A stretch of 64,000 bases of DNA from SAR324 cluster bacterium (GTDB lineage Bacteria > SAR324 > NAC60-12). Each line of letters starts with the position of its first letter. Position 1 is the first letter of the stretch. The translations under genes were made by a program, and so were the position numbers. Shown here one piece after another: positions 1 through 8,660 of the stretch. Under the pieces are notes generated by a model. The model worked only from the letters and a program-made list of their open reading frames with translations, searched no databases and was not told the origin of the DNA. Where the stretch lies: positions 52,491-116,490 of the forward strand of contig JANQJU010000034.1 of NCBI GenBank assembly GCA_028281495.1, read 5' to 3'.

Positions 1-113
1 CCTAAGAGGCCTTGTTGATTGGGAAAGAACTGGGAAAATATCAGAAAATGAACGGCAACGAGTGCCACCCCCAACAGGGTGGCCATTTTGGAGTTCAAGA
101 GGAAGGATTTCAT
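1..113 (-). CDS. N-terminal part of a membrane or secreted protein (cut by window edge)
   Basis: An open frame reads leftward from an ATG at 113 to the window edge without a stop, giving 37 codons. The peptide begins MKSFLLNSKMATLLGVALVA and continues hydrophobic, so it looks like a signal anchor or first transmembrane helix. The start lies 10 bases after the stop of the kinase-like gene on the same strand, which fits an operon. No clear Shine-Dalgarno sequence is visible. Function cannot be told from this fragment. Confidence 0.45.
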   Translation of the reverse strand, partial: MKSFLLNSKMATLLGVALVAVHFLIFSQFFPNQQGLL

Positions 114-123
114 TCTGGAAAAT

Positions 124-1134
124 TCATTCTTTGGGAATGTCGCGCGAAAATTTGACGGCTAAATTGAAAAATTCAGTGGAAATGCGAGTCCATTGTGACC
201 TTTCTTCGTCTTCGGTCTCGTTCATCCATTCCGCGTAGTGAACACCTTGTCGCAAAGCATTCAGCGTTTTGTAGGCAGGAAGCATGAGTAACAAATCGCG
301 GTCACGCGATGCACTGATATAGCGTTTTACGAAAAGTTCTGCCAGTTCCGTTTCGCCTTGTCGTTCCAATTCAGCCACTAAGGAAGACACGTCGTTCGCC
401 ACGTCCAAGACCGCTTGTTTGCGATGGACCAAAGCGCTGAAAAAATGGACCGCTTCTCCTCTTACATAAATATGCTCGGGCACAAAGGCCCCATGCGTAT
501 AAACCACTCGTTTCTTTTTGATCCGCTTTTGAAACAATCGTTTTTGGTCTTCCAGAAACTTCTCCAACGGGCGCTTGATCAAGTCCAACATCGGCTGGGT
601 GACGGTGATGTTGAGGTACTTTTTAGTCTGGAACAAGGTGTCTTCTACCAAAGCGTACAACTTTTCCGGGCGACCCGATTCCACATCTCTATCTTGAGCT
701 GGGTGTTCCTTGTGAGCTTGAGCCAATCGTCGGGCGACTCGGCCCACTGGAGTCGGAGTCAGCTTGTGACGCTCCAATAACGACCCCATGAAATAACGAG
801 CGCTCAGTTGCTGGAGTTTGAGAGCATAATTCACCACGTTGCCTTCGGAGGTAAAATCGTATTCCCCCTCTTGCTCACTCAACGGAACCAATTCTAGATA
901 CACTTCTCCTCCATAGACTCGACCCCATCGAAACTCCTCTTTTAGATAAGCTTCAGTGAGTTCTGGAGAAGCATAGTCGTGGCTAGTTTTTTTCAGTTTG
1001 TACAGCGTCTCACCATTTAGAAACATGTAAGAAGTGCGGGTTTCTAAAAATTTGATATTCTGTTTGGCTTCGGGATATAATTCTCGCCGTTTTAATGACT
1101 TATAAAATGGGGGGTAACGCCGTGATTTGGCCAT
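124..1134 (-). CDS. COG2187-type aminoglycoside-phosphotransferase-like protein, probable pseudokinase
   Basis: 336 residues. The N-terminal block (IKFLETRTSYMFLNGETLYK, then KLKK, and YLELVPL near residue 80) resembles the COG2187 family, in which a kinase-like fold is often fused to a C-terminal P-loop ATPase. Here only the kinase-like part is present. The expected catalytic HGDxHxxN stretch reads HGAFVPEHI, so the catalytic Asp is Ala and the metal-binding Asn is lost. The usual DCIEF-like metal motif after it is also unrecognisable. I infer a non-catalytic or regulatory protein. The start is well supported by TTAAGGAGATTGT just before ATG. It is followed at 10 bases by the partial membrane gene. 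Confidence 0.7.
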   Translation of the reverse strand: MAKSRRYPPFYKSLKRRELYPEAKQNIKFLETRTSYMFLNGETLYKLKKTSHDYASPELTEAYLKEEFRWGRVYGGEVYLELVPLSEQEGEYDFTSEGNVVNYALKLQQLSARYFMGSLLERHKLTPTPVGRVARRLAQAHKEHPAQDRDVESGRPEKLYALVEDTLFQTKKYLNITVTQPMLDLIKRPLEKFLEDQKRLFQKRIKKKRVVYTHGAFVPEHIYVRGEAVHFFSALVHRKQAVLDVANDVSSLVAELERQGETELAELFVKRYISASRDRDLLLMLPAYKTLNALRQGVHYAEWMNETEDEERSQWTRISTEFFNLAVKFSRDIPKE

Positions 1135-1257
1135 ACAATCTCCTTAAAAGGAATCAAAATTTATCTCTATAATCAACAAGTTAAACGCGAAGGCCGAAAT
1201 TCCTTTATCTCACAAACCCTAATGAAAAACAACGAATTTCTAAAGTGAAGGTTTTGT

Positions 1258-2322
1258 ATGCAAAGCTCATTTAAAGCTGTCTTGATACTGGTTTTTTTAT
1301 TCTGTTTTGGAAGTTCTGTTTTGGTGTCGCAACCTTATACGGCAGACGAACGAGAGAATATAGAAATCTATAAAAGGCTGAGCCCCGGTGTGGTGAACAT
1401 CACCACCATTAACTTAAGCTATGACATGTTTTTTCGTCCCATCCCATCCGAATCGGGTTCCGGTTCGGGATTCATCATTGATCGCAGCGGACACATTTTG
1501 ACCAATTATCATGTGATTGAAGGAGCGCGCGAGCTAACGGTCACTTTAGCTGATAACAGTCAACGCAACGCCCGATTGGTGGGTATCGACCCCAATAATG
1601 ATTTGGCAGTGATCCAGCTTGAAGACCCGCCATCTCGAATGACTGTGCTGGAATTCGGAGATTCTTCTAAACTGCAAGTGGGGCAAAAAACGCTAGCGGT
1701 AGGAAACCCATTTGGTTTGTTACAAACCTTAACCACCGGAATTGTGAGCGCATTGGGCCGGACCATCGAAGCCCAGAATGGTCGGAAAATTGAAGGAGTG
1801 ATTCAAACGGATGCAGCAATCAATCCAGGAAATTCGGGTGGACCGTTGCTCAATTCTCAGGGAAAGGTCATCGGTATCAACACCTCGATTATTGGCCAAG
1901 GGAATGTGGGAATTGGCTTTGCCGTGCCTATCAATACCGCTCGCCGCGTCATCCCAGACCTCATCGCACATGGCTATGTACGACGCCCGTGGTTAGGTGT
2001 CGAAGCGATTGGCACCGATAGCCTCCGACGCTTAGGAGTCGAAGTGGCGGAAGGCATGTTGATCGTCAATTTGGTCAACAATGCTCCGGCACGTGCTGCA
2101 GGGTTGCGAGGAGCCGATAGCCGTGTTCGCATCGGGCGTTACATCGTTCCTTGGGGGGGGGACGTGATCACCCATATCGATGAGGCTCCTGTGCGTAGCT
2201 TCGAAGAACTGGCCGCCAAGGTAGAATCTTACGAACCCGGTGACTCGGTGGAGGTCCGCATTGTGCGTGACAATCGTCCGGGTAAGGTTCGTATTCGCCT
2301 GCAAACCCGTCCACGCCCGTGA
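1258..2322 (+). CDS. DegP/HtrA-family periplasmic serine protease
   Basis: 354 residues. An N-terminal hydrophobic segment (about residues 6-24) indicates export to the periplasm, as signal peptide or anchor. The trypsin-like domain has the full triad: His85 in LTNYHVIEG, Asp115 in DPNNDLAVIQL and Ser193 in NPGNSGGPL. One PDZ domain follows (about residues 240-350), so this is the one-PDZ DegS/HtrA layout rather than two-PDZ DegP. The family degrades or senses misfolded envelope proteins. GTGAAGG precedes the ATG. The stop abuts the helicase gene, so the two are probably co-transcribed. Confidence 0.93.
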   Translation: MQSSFKAVLILVFLFCFGSSVLVSQPYTADERENIEIYKRLSPGVVNITTINLSYDMFFRPIPSESGSGSGFIIDRSGHILTNYHVIEGARELTVTLADNSQRNARLVGIDPNNDLAVIQLEDPPSRMTVLEFGDSSKLQVGQKTLAVGNPFGLLQTLTTGIVSALGRTIEAQNGRKIEGVIQTDAAINPGNSGGPLLNSQGKVIGINTSIIGQGNVGIGFAVPINTARRVIPDLIAHGYVRRPWLGVEAIGTDSLRRLGVEVAEGMLIVNLVNNAPARAAGLRGADSRVRIGRYIVPWGGDVITHIDEAPVRSFEELAAKVESYEPGDSVEVRIVRDNRPGKVRIRLQTRPRP

Positions 2323-2328
2323 TTGATC

Positions 2329-5300
2329 ATGTCCAAACCGCTTCAACGCTTGTGGGAAGAGCTTCCCAATGTGATGCTCAAAGATCAGTGGCCGCTGAAA
2401 AACAAATTGCGCCAACTTCAAAAGCGGTCACGCCAAGGCAAACTCGCTGACAAAGACTATGAAACGCTCGTGGAACGGATCCATCGTTCCGTTCAGGAAC
2501 GAGAGCTTCGTCTCCAAAGTCGACCCGACATTGTGTATCCGGAAAACCTACCAATCATCGAATTCCGCTCGACGATCACGGAAGCCATCCAACAACATCA
2601 GGTCGTGATTGTTGCAGGAGAAACCGGTTCTGGCAAAACCACCCAACTCCCCAAAATGTGTTTGGAAGCGGGACGGGGGGTTGCCGCCAAAATCGGTTGC
2701 ACTCAGCCACGACGCATTGCCGCCACTTCCATCTCTCGTCAGATTGCCAAAGAACTGAATACCGAAGTGGGACAGACCATCGGTTATAAGATCCGTTTTT
2801 CGGAACAAACTTCTCCCCACACGTTGGTGCAGATGATGACCGATGGCATCCTCCTCATGGAAATTCAGCAAGACCGTTATTTGAATGCCTACGACACCAT
2901 CATCATTGATGAAGCCCACGAGCGTTCTCTCAATATCGATTTCTTGATTGGCTATTTGCGTCAGCTCTTACCCAAACGGCCGGATCTCAAAGTCATCTTA
3001 TCTTCAGCCAATTTGGACATCCCCCGATTTGCGGATGCCTTCAATCATGCGCCTATTATCGAAGTGTCCGGTCGGATGTATCCAGTGGACGTTTTCTATC
3101 GGCCTATTGACGAAGACTTAGAAGAAGAAGGGGAAGTGACTATGGAAGATGCGGTTGTTTCCAGTATTCGTGAGATTCTGGACTCCACATGGCAAGGCAA
3201 TATTTTAGCCTTTCTTCCAGGGGAACATGAAATCCGTGAAGTCACAGGGCGTCTCAGGTCACATAAGCAACACGTGGATGTCATGCCGCTTTTTGGTCGC
3301 CTCAGCGCTTCCGAACAAAATCGAATTTTTCAAAACACGGATCGACGCAAGGTCATTGTGGCCACGAACATTGCCGAAACGTCGTTGACCATTCCGGGAA
3401 TCCGTTATGTGATCGATTCGGGATTGGCACGGATCAGCCGTTATAGCAACCGATCCCGAACTCAACGATTGCCCGTCGAACCGATCTCTCGCAGCAGTGC
3501 CAATCAGCGAAAGGGGCGTGCTGGTCGCGTGCAAGAAGGGGTTTGCATCCGTTTGTACGCAGAAGATGCCTTTGAGAGCCGTAAAGAACACACCGAACCA
3601 GAAATTTTACGATCCTCGTTATCGGGGGTGATTCTGAAGATGAAATCTTTGAAGTTTGGCGACATCGAAGAGTTCCCATTCATCGATCCTCCCTCTTCCG
3701 GCGCGATTCGGGAAGGGTTGAAAGAACTCCGAGAATTGGGTGCACTGGATGATCATCAAAAGCTGACCCCATTGGGATGGGATATGTCGCGTCTGCCCAT
3801 CGAACCTCGAACTGCACGCATGTTGTTGGCAGCTCGTAAAGAAAAAGCCCTTCGTGAAGTCTTGGTGATTTCTGCGGGGATTTCCATTCAAGACCCTCGG
3901 GAGTTTCCATTGGAAAAAAAGGAACAGGCCAAGCAAATGCACAGCCTGTTTGTGAACCGAGAATCCGATTTCATCACCTTGCTCAATATCTGGGATCGGT
4001 ACCATGAAGAATGGGAAAACCTCCGCAGCGAAAACAAGATGCGCAAATTCTGCAAGAAACACTTTTTGTCGTTCAATCGAATGCGGGAATGGCGGGATAT
4101 CTACAACCAGCTCAAGATGATCTTGAAGGATTTGAAGGGGTTTGAACTCAACGTGAAACAGGCGGAATACCGCCCCATCCACGTTTCCATTCTATCGGGT
4201 TACCTGAGTCAGATCGGAGTGAAGAAACAAAAGAATGTGTATCAAATGGCAGGAAACAAAGAGGCAACGATTTTTCCAGGTTCCGGTTTTCACAACCGAG
4301 GTACCCAATGGATGGTTTCCAGTGAGCTGGTGGAAACATCGCGTTTGTTTGCCCGGATGGCAGCCCACATTGAACCCGATTGGCTGGAACCCTTAGGCAA
4401 GAGCTTATGCCGCCGTAGCTATTCGGAAGCACACTTCGATTCAGAATCCGGAAGCGTGACGGCATACGAACGGGTCACTTTGTACGGACTTACCATTGTT
4501 CCTAAACGCCGAGTGTATTTTGGGCGCATCAATCCTGCTGAAGCCACCGCCCTGTTCATTCGTGAAGGATTGGTGGACGGACAACTCCGCACCCATCATA
4601 AATTCTTTCTACACAATCGAGATTTGCAGAAACGCATCACCGAAATCGGAGCCAAAGTGCGTCGTAGCTACGAATATGAAATCGAAGCTGCCATGCAAGA
4701 CTATTATACTGAACGGCTTTACAACATTTGCTCGGCGCACGACCTGAATGGCTTGATCAAACGCAAAATCAACGAAGGGGAAACCGAATTTCTATTCATG
4801 AAGGAAGAGGATCTGGTTCCCGAACCGCTCAACGTTCCGGCAGACCAAGAATATCCCGACTATTGGCAAGTCGGCAGCGAGCAGTTGCCGCTCAAGTATC
4901 AGCTCAACCCCGATCCCGAACAGGATGGGGTGACCTTACAGGTTCCTGAAAGCATGCTCCCTTATGTGCAGCCTGAGGCTTTGGATTGGCTAGTTCCTGG
5001 CCATTGGGAAGAAAAAATCTACCATTTGCTCAAAAGCCTTCCGAAACGTCTGAGGAAACAATTGGTGCCGCTGCCTGATCGGTCGAGGGAGATTGTTTCT
5101 CTTATTCAACACAGCGATTCTCATTTCCTCGATGCCCTGCAAGATGTGATTCGTGATCATTATGGTGTGATGATCAATCGTTCTGATTGGGATCCGGAAC
5201 GCATCCCGGAACACCTTCGCATGAAGGTCGCTGTCATCGACTATAACAAAAACGTTGTAGCTTCAGGTCGTCAAATCTTCGAAGTGTTGCAACAAGGCCA

Positions 5301-6261
5301 GCAGCAGTTTCAACAAAAACAGGCCAAGGCACAAACCACGCTCCAACTTCCTGAATGGGACGAAGCGGCGCGTCGATGGCATCTGAAAAATCTCAAAGGA
5401 TGGACTTTCGACACGTTGCCCCGACGGATCGAAGTGACGGTTTCCAACGGTATTCCACTGTATGGTTTTCCAGGCCTCAAGGCGGATGAGCAAGGTGTGC
5501 ATCGGATGTTATTCCGCACCCGTTCGGAGGCTGAGATGGAAACCCGTGAGGGGATGTCTCAACTGCTCGCATTGAGTCTCGGTCCTGATGTGGCTTGGTT
5601 AGAGCGGGACTTTCGGGATCTTCGGAATTTTGAGCAGTTGTATTTCCCATTTGGCTCGGTCCAACAACTGAAAGAACAGGCTCGATTGTGCTTGTTTGCG
5701 TATTTGTTTGCGGTGCCTTGGATTGAAACCCAAGAAAAGTTCGAGAAATTCCTGTATCAATCCAAAGCCAAAATCAACGGACTCTGGCCCCAATTTCTCA
5801 AACGTCTAGAAGCCATTTTGCTTCAATATGCCGAGACACGTACGGATATTCAAAAGTATCTCGATACACCGTCTTTGCGCTCCCAATACACCGAATTGCA
5901 TTTGCATCTGTCCGAATTGGTCTCCTCTGACTTTGTCAAAAACACCCCCTACGAACGGTGGCCCCGCCTCCCGCGTTACCTCAAAGCCATGAGCATTCGT
6001 GCGGAACGCATCACGTATCATCTGGAAAAAGACCAAGAAAAATCCGAAATCCTCCTTCCTTATCTTGAAGAACGAGACCACCTTTCCCAACAATCCGACC
6101 TCACCCCAGAACAACGGAACCATCTCTCGGAATTCCGCTGGATGCTCGAAGAATTCCGGATCTCCCTGTTTGCTCCCGAAATCAAAACTGCCATGCCCAT
6201 ATCAGAAAAACGATTGGACAAGCAGTTGGGAAGAATTACGACTAAAACAGAAGGCTCTTGA
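2329..6261 (+). CDS. hrpA: HrpA-type DEAH-box ATP-dependent RNA helicase
   Basis: About 1310 residues, the same size as E. coli HrpA. Motifs in order: Walker A GETGSGKTTQLPK (about residue 100), DEAHERSLNIDF (motif II), and QRKGRAGR (motif VI). The long C-terminal half matches the HrpA-specific extension. Motif III reads SSANLD where the family normally has SAT, a change in a residue that couples ATP hydrolysis to unwinding. The first possible start is a TTG at 2323 directly after the protease stop. I chose the ATG two codons later, though neither has a clear ribosome site. It ends 15 bases from a convergent gene. Confidence 0.93.
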   Translation: MSKPLQRLWEELPNVMLKDQWPLKNKLRQLQKRSRQGKLADKDYETLVERIHRSVQERELRLQSRPDIVYPENLPIIEFRSTITEAIQQHQVVIVAGETGSGKTTQLPKMCLEAGRGVAAKIGCTQPRRIAATSISRQIAKELNTEVGQTIGYKIRFSEQTSPHTLVQMMTDGILLMEIQQDRYLNAYDTIIIDEAHERSLNIDFLIGYLRQLLPKRPDLKVILSSANLDIPRFADAFNHAPIIEVSGRMYPVDVFYRPIDEDLEEEGEVTMEDAVVSSIREILDSTWQGNILAFLPGEHEIREVTGRLRSHKQHVDVMPLFGRLSASEQNRIFQNTDRRKVIVATNIAETSLTIPGIRYVIDSGLARISRYSNRSRTQRLPVEPISRSSANQRKGRAGRVQEGVCIRLYAEDAFESRKEHTEPEILRSSLSGVILKMKSLKFGDIEEFPFIDPPSSGAIREGLKELRELGALDDHQKLTPLGWDMSRLPIEPRTARMLLAARKEKALREVLVISAGISIQDPREFPLEKKEQAKQMHSLFVNRESDFITLLNIWDRYHEEWENLRSENKMRKFCKKHFLSFNRMREWRDIYNQLKMILKDLKGFELNVKQAEYRPIHVSILSGYLSQIGVKKQKNVYQMAGNKEATIFPGSGFHNRGTQWMVSSELVETSRLFARMAAHIEPDWLEPLGKSLCRRSYSEAHFDSESGSVTAYERVTLYGLTIVPKRRVYFGRINPAEATALFIREGLVDGQLRTHHKFFLHNRDLQKRITEIGAKVRRSYEYEIEAAMQDYYTERLYNICSAHDLNGLIKRKINEGETEFLFMKEEDLVPEPLNVPADQEYPDYWQVGSEQLPLKYQLNPDPEQDGVTLQVPESMLPYVQPEALDWLVPGHWEEKIYHLLKSLPKRLRKQLVPLPDRSREIVSLIQHSDSHFLDALQDVIRDHYGVMINRSDWDPERIPEHLRMKVAVIDYNKNVVASGRQIFEVLQQGQQQFQQKQAKAQTTLQLPEWDEAARRWHLKNLKGWTFDTLPRRIEVTVSNGIPLYGFPGLKADEQGVHRMLFRTRSEAEMETREGMSQLLALSLGPDVAWLERDFRDLRNFEQLYFPFGSVQQLKEQARLCLFAYLFAVPWIETQEKFEKFLYQSKAKINGLWPQFLKRLEAILLQYAETRTDIQKYLDTPSLRSQYTELHLHLSELVSSDFVKNTPYERWPRLPRYLKAMSIRAERITYHLEKDQEKSEILLPYLEERDHLSQQSDLTPEQRNHLSEFRWMLEEFRISLFAPEIKTAMPISEKRLDKQLGRITTKTEGS

Positions 6262-6276
6262 GACTTGAAAGGGGTT

Positions 6277-7002
6277 TTATCCCCCCATCGCTTGAGCCAG
6301 TTGCGTTTCCAAAGCGTTGAGTTCTTGGGTAAAGGAAGCAACGGAGCCTTGGAGCGGTTGGGATAACAACTTGAGGACGGTGTCCATGATTTGAAGCGCT
6401 TTTGGGTTGAGCAACTTTGGGGATTCCATACGAGCACGGATTTTCAAAGACTGACGGATGAGTTCAAATTCTTGGAAAATGCCGTAATGCTCCATTTCCT
6501 GAATGGTGATCGCCAAGGCTTCTTGTAAATCGAAATCGTGCCGAGCTGCATAGGTTTCTGCACTTTGATAGGTGACCATAGGGCCGTATTGAATGAGGAA
6601 ACGCAACGAGAGCAAAGACGCGGTGGTGCTTCGATTCAACACCTGGCTTCTGTGATTTTTTTTTAAGAAGTTGCTTAAGGTTTTGGAAAAACCCATAGCA
6701 CGAGCGGCCCACTTCGCATTGAGAGGATGGTAGGTTTTGAAAAAATAGTCGCGTTCGTCCTGAGAAAATTGATGTCTGGCCAACGCGTCATTCATGACTT
6801 GGTTGTATTCCTGTTGATCCACGTGCTTTTTAAACAGAGCCACCACTTCCTCTTTGGTCAATTCACGAGTAGAGGTTTCGGCTAGTTTTGGAGCAGGGGC
6901 TTGTTTGGACTCAGTCGAAGGTTCAACCGGAGGGGGTGTCTGAGGAGTACAATCAACAGGGTAGACGACGATTGCAATGAACAGAACGTAGATGAATTTC
7001 AT
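6277..7002 (-). CDS. Hypothetical secreted protein
   Basis: 241 residues, no family recognised. An N-terminal hydrophobic stretch (MKFIYVLFIAIVVYPVDC) suggests export. The Cys at 18 is not in a good lipobox, so a lipoprotein is possible but unproven. Residues 19-50 are rich in Pro, Ser and Thr, like a periplasmic linker. The rest is predicted helical, with many Gln, Leu and Lys and no catalytic signature that I can see. The gene converges on the helicase gene with a 15-base gap. Confidence 0.65.
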   Translation of the reverse strand: MKFIYVLFIAIVVYPVDCTPQTPPPVEPSTESKQAPAPKLAETSTRELTKEEVVALFKKHVDQQEYNQVMNDALARHQFSQDERDYFFKTYHPLNAKWAARAMGFSKTLSNFLKKNHRSQVLNRSTTASLLSLRFLIQYGPMVTYQSAETYAARHDFDLQEALAITIQEMEHYGIFQEFELIRQSLKIRARMESPKLLNPKALQIMDTVLKLLSQPLQGSVASFTQELNALETQLAQAMGG

Positions 7003-7165
7003 GGGGCCATCCGACAGGGTTGGGTGCTAGCCAGACATCACGATTCAGATCTACTCCAAACACTAGCAGTCCACAAGTAAAGACAGTTTTCGTTGTGCCG
7101 TGGAGGCGTAAGCCCCGGCTCTTTGTTGAATGGAGAGGTTTTGTTTTGGAGTGTGAGCTGTAAGT

Positions 7166-7252
7166 CTTCCTTTAAAGGAAGTCCTTGTTGGCCAATGATC
7201 GAGTGTGAGGGGGAAGCCCTGAGACCACCGGAATTCGAGTGGGTCCGGTGGT
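7166..7252. other. Palindrome and hairpin downstream of the M91-like gene
   Basis: A perfect 16-base palindrome (CTTCCTTTAAAGGAAG) lies at 7166-7181. A second inverted repeat has 9-base arms, ACCACCGGA at 7224-7232 and TCCGGTGGT at 7244-7252, with an 11-base loop. The second sits 35 bases after the stop of the leftward gene at 7287, where a terminator is expected, but no U-run follows on either strand. The rest of 7003-7286 shows no convincing gene. Confidence 0.4.
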
Positions 7253-7286
7253 TGTGGAGACGGGGAGGTTTTGAAAACCCTACCCC

Positions 7287-8069
7287 TCATTTTTTTCTTG
7301 ATCCTCCAGGCCCCTTTCTATTTTGGAAAAGTCCCTTAGGCACGTTGAAACCTCCCGACGTTTCAGAAAGTAAAAAACTGGTACTGCCGCCGTATGTTTG
7401 CCTCCGATGCGCCTCAAACTCTTGAGCATTCATCCTGTTCGGAAGGTCTTCGTGAGTTCCTTGGTGCGAAAATCGAGGGCCAAGCCCTAATTCTTCACGT
7501 ACTTCATTTTCTGTAACATCAGGTTCTAGCGCATTCCCTGGATTGTAGTGTTGAGTTCCCTCAATAGTATATTGCTCTTCAAGCTTCTCCCACCCTCCAT
7601 GTTCACCCGGTTGCCTCAATCGGCTACGATAAGCGGTGTCATCCTGAAGATGATGCCTTCGATGGATAGTTTCATGATGAAGGGAAGCCGAATATTCCCT
7701 TTCTTGTTGACCTTCGTCAAACCCCCGACCTCCATAGGATTCCACGCTTCCCAATTCCATAGTACCCCCTGATCCCTCTCGATCAGCCGTATAACGTGGG
7801 GCTGCACCGGTAGTTCGAGTAAATCTCATGTCGTTGAGAAGTCCGGGAGTCTCCAATATCGATTGACCTGTGTGAGTTTGCCCTAAAGTACTTGTTAGAG
7901 TCCGTCGCCCTTCTCTTAATTCATGAGCTTCTCGTAATGCGGGGATCGCGCTTTGCTGTCGACGATACAAAAAATTTCGGAAGCCTCTTTGAATCGTACG
8001 GGCCGCTTGACGCCGCCTTATTCGTCTGGCATGACCCTGGACTGAGGCCTGCCTTATCTCTTCATCCAT
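7287..8069 (-). CDS. Putative M91-like zinc metalloprotease effector with IQ motif
   Basis: 260 residues, no signal peptide. Residues 26-36 (IQRGFRNFLYR) fit the calmodulin-binding IQ pattern IQxxxRxxxxR, inside a very basic N-terminal helix (residues 14-38). Residues 132-136 are HETIH, a HExxH zinc-protease motif. About 30 residues on comes EEQYTIEG (164-171), then TENEVREELGL (186-196). That order (HExxH, Glu-rich block, ENxxRxELGL) is what I recall for peptidase family M91, which includes the NleD and HopH1 type III effectors. The third zinc ligand is not certain. AAGGAGATGTT precedes the start. It could instead be a phage or toxin protein. Both the motif match and the effector role are inferences. 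Confidence 0.55.
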   Translation of the reverse strand: MDEEIRQASVQGHARRIRRRQAARTIQRGFRNFLYRRQQSAIPALREAHELREGRRTLTSTLGQTHTGQSILETPGLLNDMRFTRTTGAAPRYTADREGSGGTMELGSVESYGGRGFDEGQQEREYSASLHHETIHRRHHLQDDTAYRSRLRQPGEHGGWEKLEEQYTIEGTQHYNPGNALEPDVTENEVREELGLGPRFSHQGTHEDLPNRMNAQEFEAHRRQTYGGSTSFLLSETSGGFNVPKGLFQNRKGPGGSRKK

Positions 8070-8375
8070 AACATCTCCTTTTGGGAATTGATCACATTAT
8101 TCGGGATTCGAAAGAAAAATTCACGCGATAAACTACCCTTCCAGCAACAAACGCACCATACATTTTTAATGCTTTAAAATTTAATCAACCTATTGAAATA
8201 ATTTATTAAATTCAGTGGTCCATGCGAACAAGGTGGGTAGAATTCAACCCAGATTCAGAAAAAATCGATACGGAGATTGAGACCTTTTTGACCCAATCTA
8301 CAATTCTTACCCCAACTCCAGCACCGGTTCCTCATGAGCTAACCCAGAAGCCTCTTCAATGGAGTTGAGAATGAA
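8070..8375. other. AT-rich intergenic stretch without a convincing gene
   Basis: Holds the upstream region of the M91-like gene, with a very AT-rich block at about 8158-8215. A 48-codon frame at 8222-8368 on the + strand begins with ATG but has no ribosome site and no recognisable content. It adjoins transposase and TPR remnants, so it may be decayed sequence. Confidence 0.4.
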
Positions 8376-8500
8376 CTAGAGGACAGTCCAACCCTCGGCA
8401 TTGAGAAGAATATAGTAACAGCGTGCTTCCACCTGACTCCGGCGCGTTCGATGAAGTTTCACTAATCGGGTACGTTCTTCGGAACTCAAATCGAAACGCA
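8376..8500 (-). pseudogene. N-terminal fragment of an IS630-family transposase
   Basis: Reading leftward to a TAG at 8376-8378, the frame gives FLRFDLSSEERTRL, then VKLHRTRRSQVEARCYYI and LLNAEGWTVL. This matches the N-terminal helix-turn-helix region typical of IS630-family transposases (LxxEERxxLxxLHR...ILLxxEGWT). Everything after about 40 residues is missing, and no start codon or terminal inverted repeat is visible. It is a decayed remnant that overlaps or abuts the TPR remnant on the other strand. Recognition is by pattern only. Confidence 0.5.
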
Positions 8501-8520
8501 GAAAGGTACTAGCAGCAAGC

Positions 8521-8640
8521 GACAGCCTTGGCCCTGAGAATTCGAGGTATTTGAATGATTATGGTTATCATTTGATAACCTTAGGGCAATACCAGGAAGC
8601 GATAGCGGTTTATGAAAAAGCAAGCGATGGAGTGCTATGA
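8521..8640 (+). pseudogene. Decayed TPR-protein fragment
   Basis: The frame reads DSLGPENSRYLNDYGYHL then ITLGQYQEAIAVYEKASDG, ending in TGA at 8638-8640. It aligns with residues about 173-200 of the intact kinesin-light-chain-like TPR protein at 11683-13023 (SLYLNEYGTHLETLGKYQEG). No start codon or upstream repeats remain, so it is a remnant of a former paralogue. It directly precedes the convergent outer-membrane protein gene. Confidence 0.55.
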
Positions 8641-8660
8641 AACCCCCATCCTGTTGGTTT

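Noticed and set aside
415..780. 121-codon plus-strand frame opposite the kinase-like gene
   Set aside because: Antisense to a gene with a clear family match; no ribosome site or domain.
8222..8368. 48-codon plus-strand frame
   Set aside because: No ribosome site, no recognisable content, and it lies in decayed sequence.
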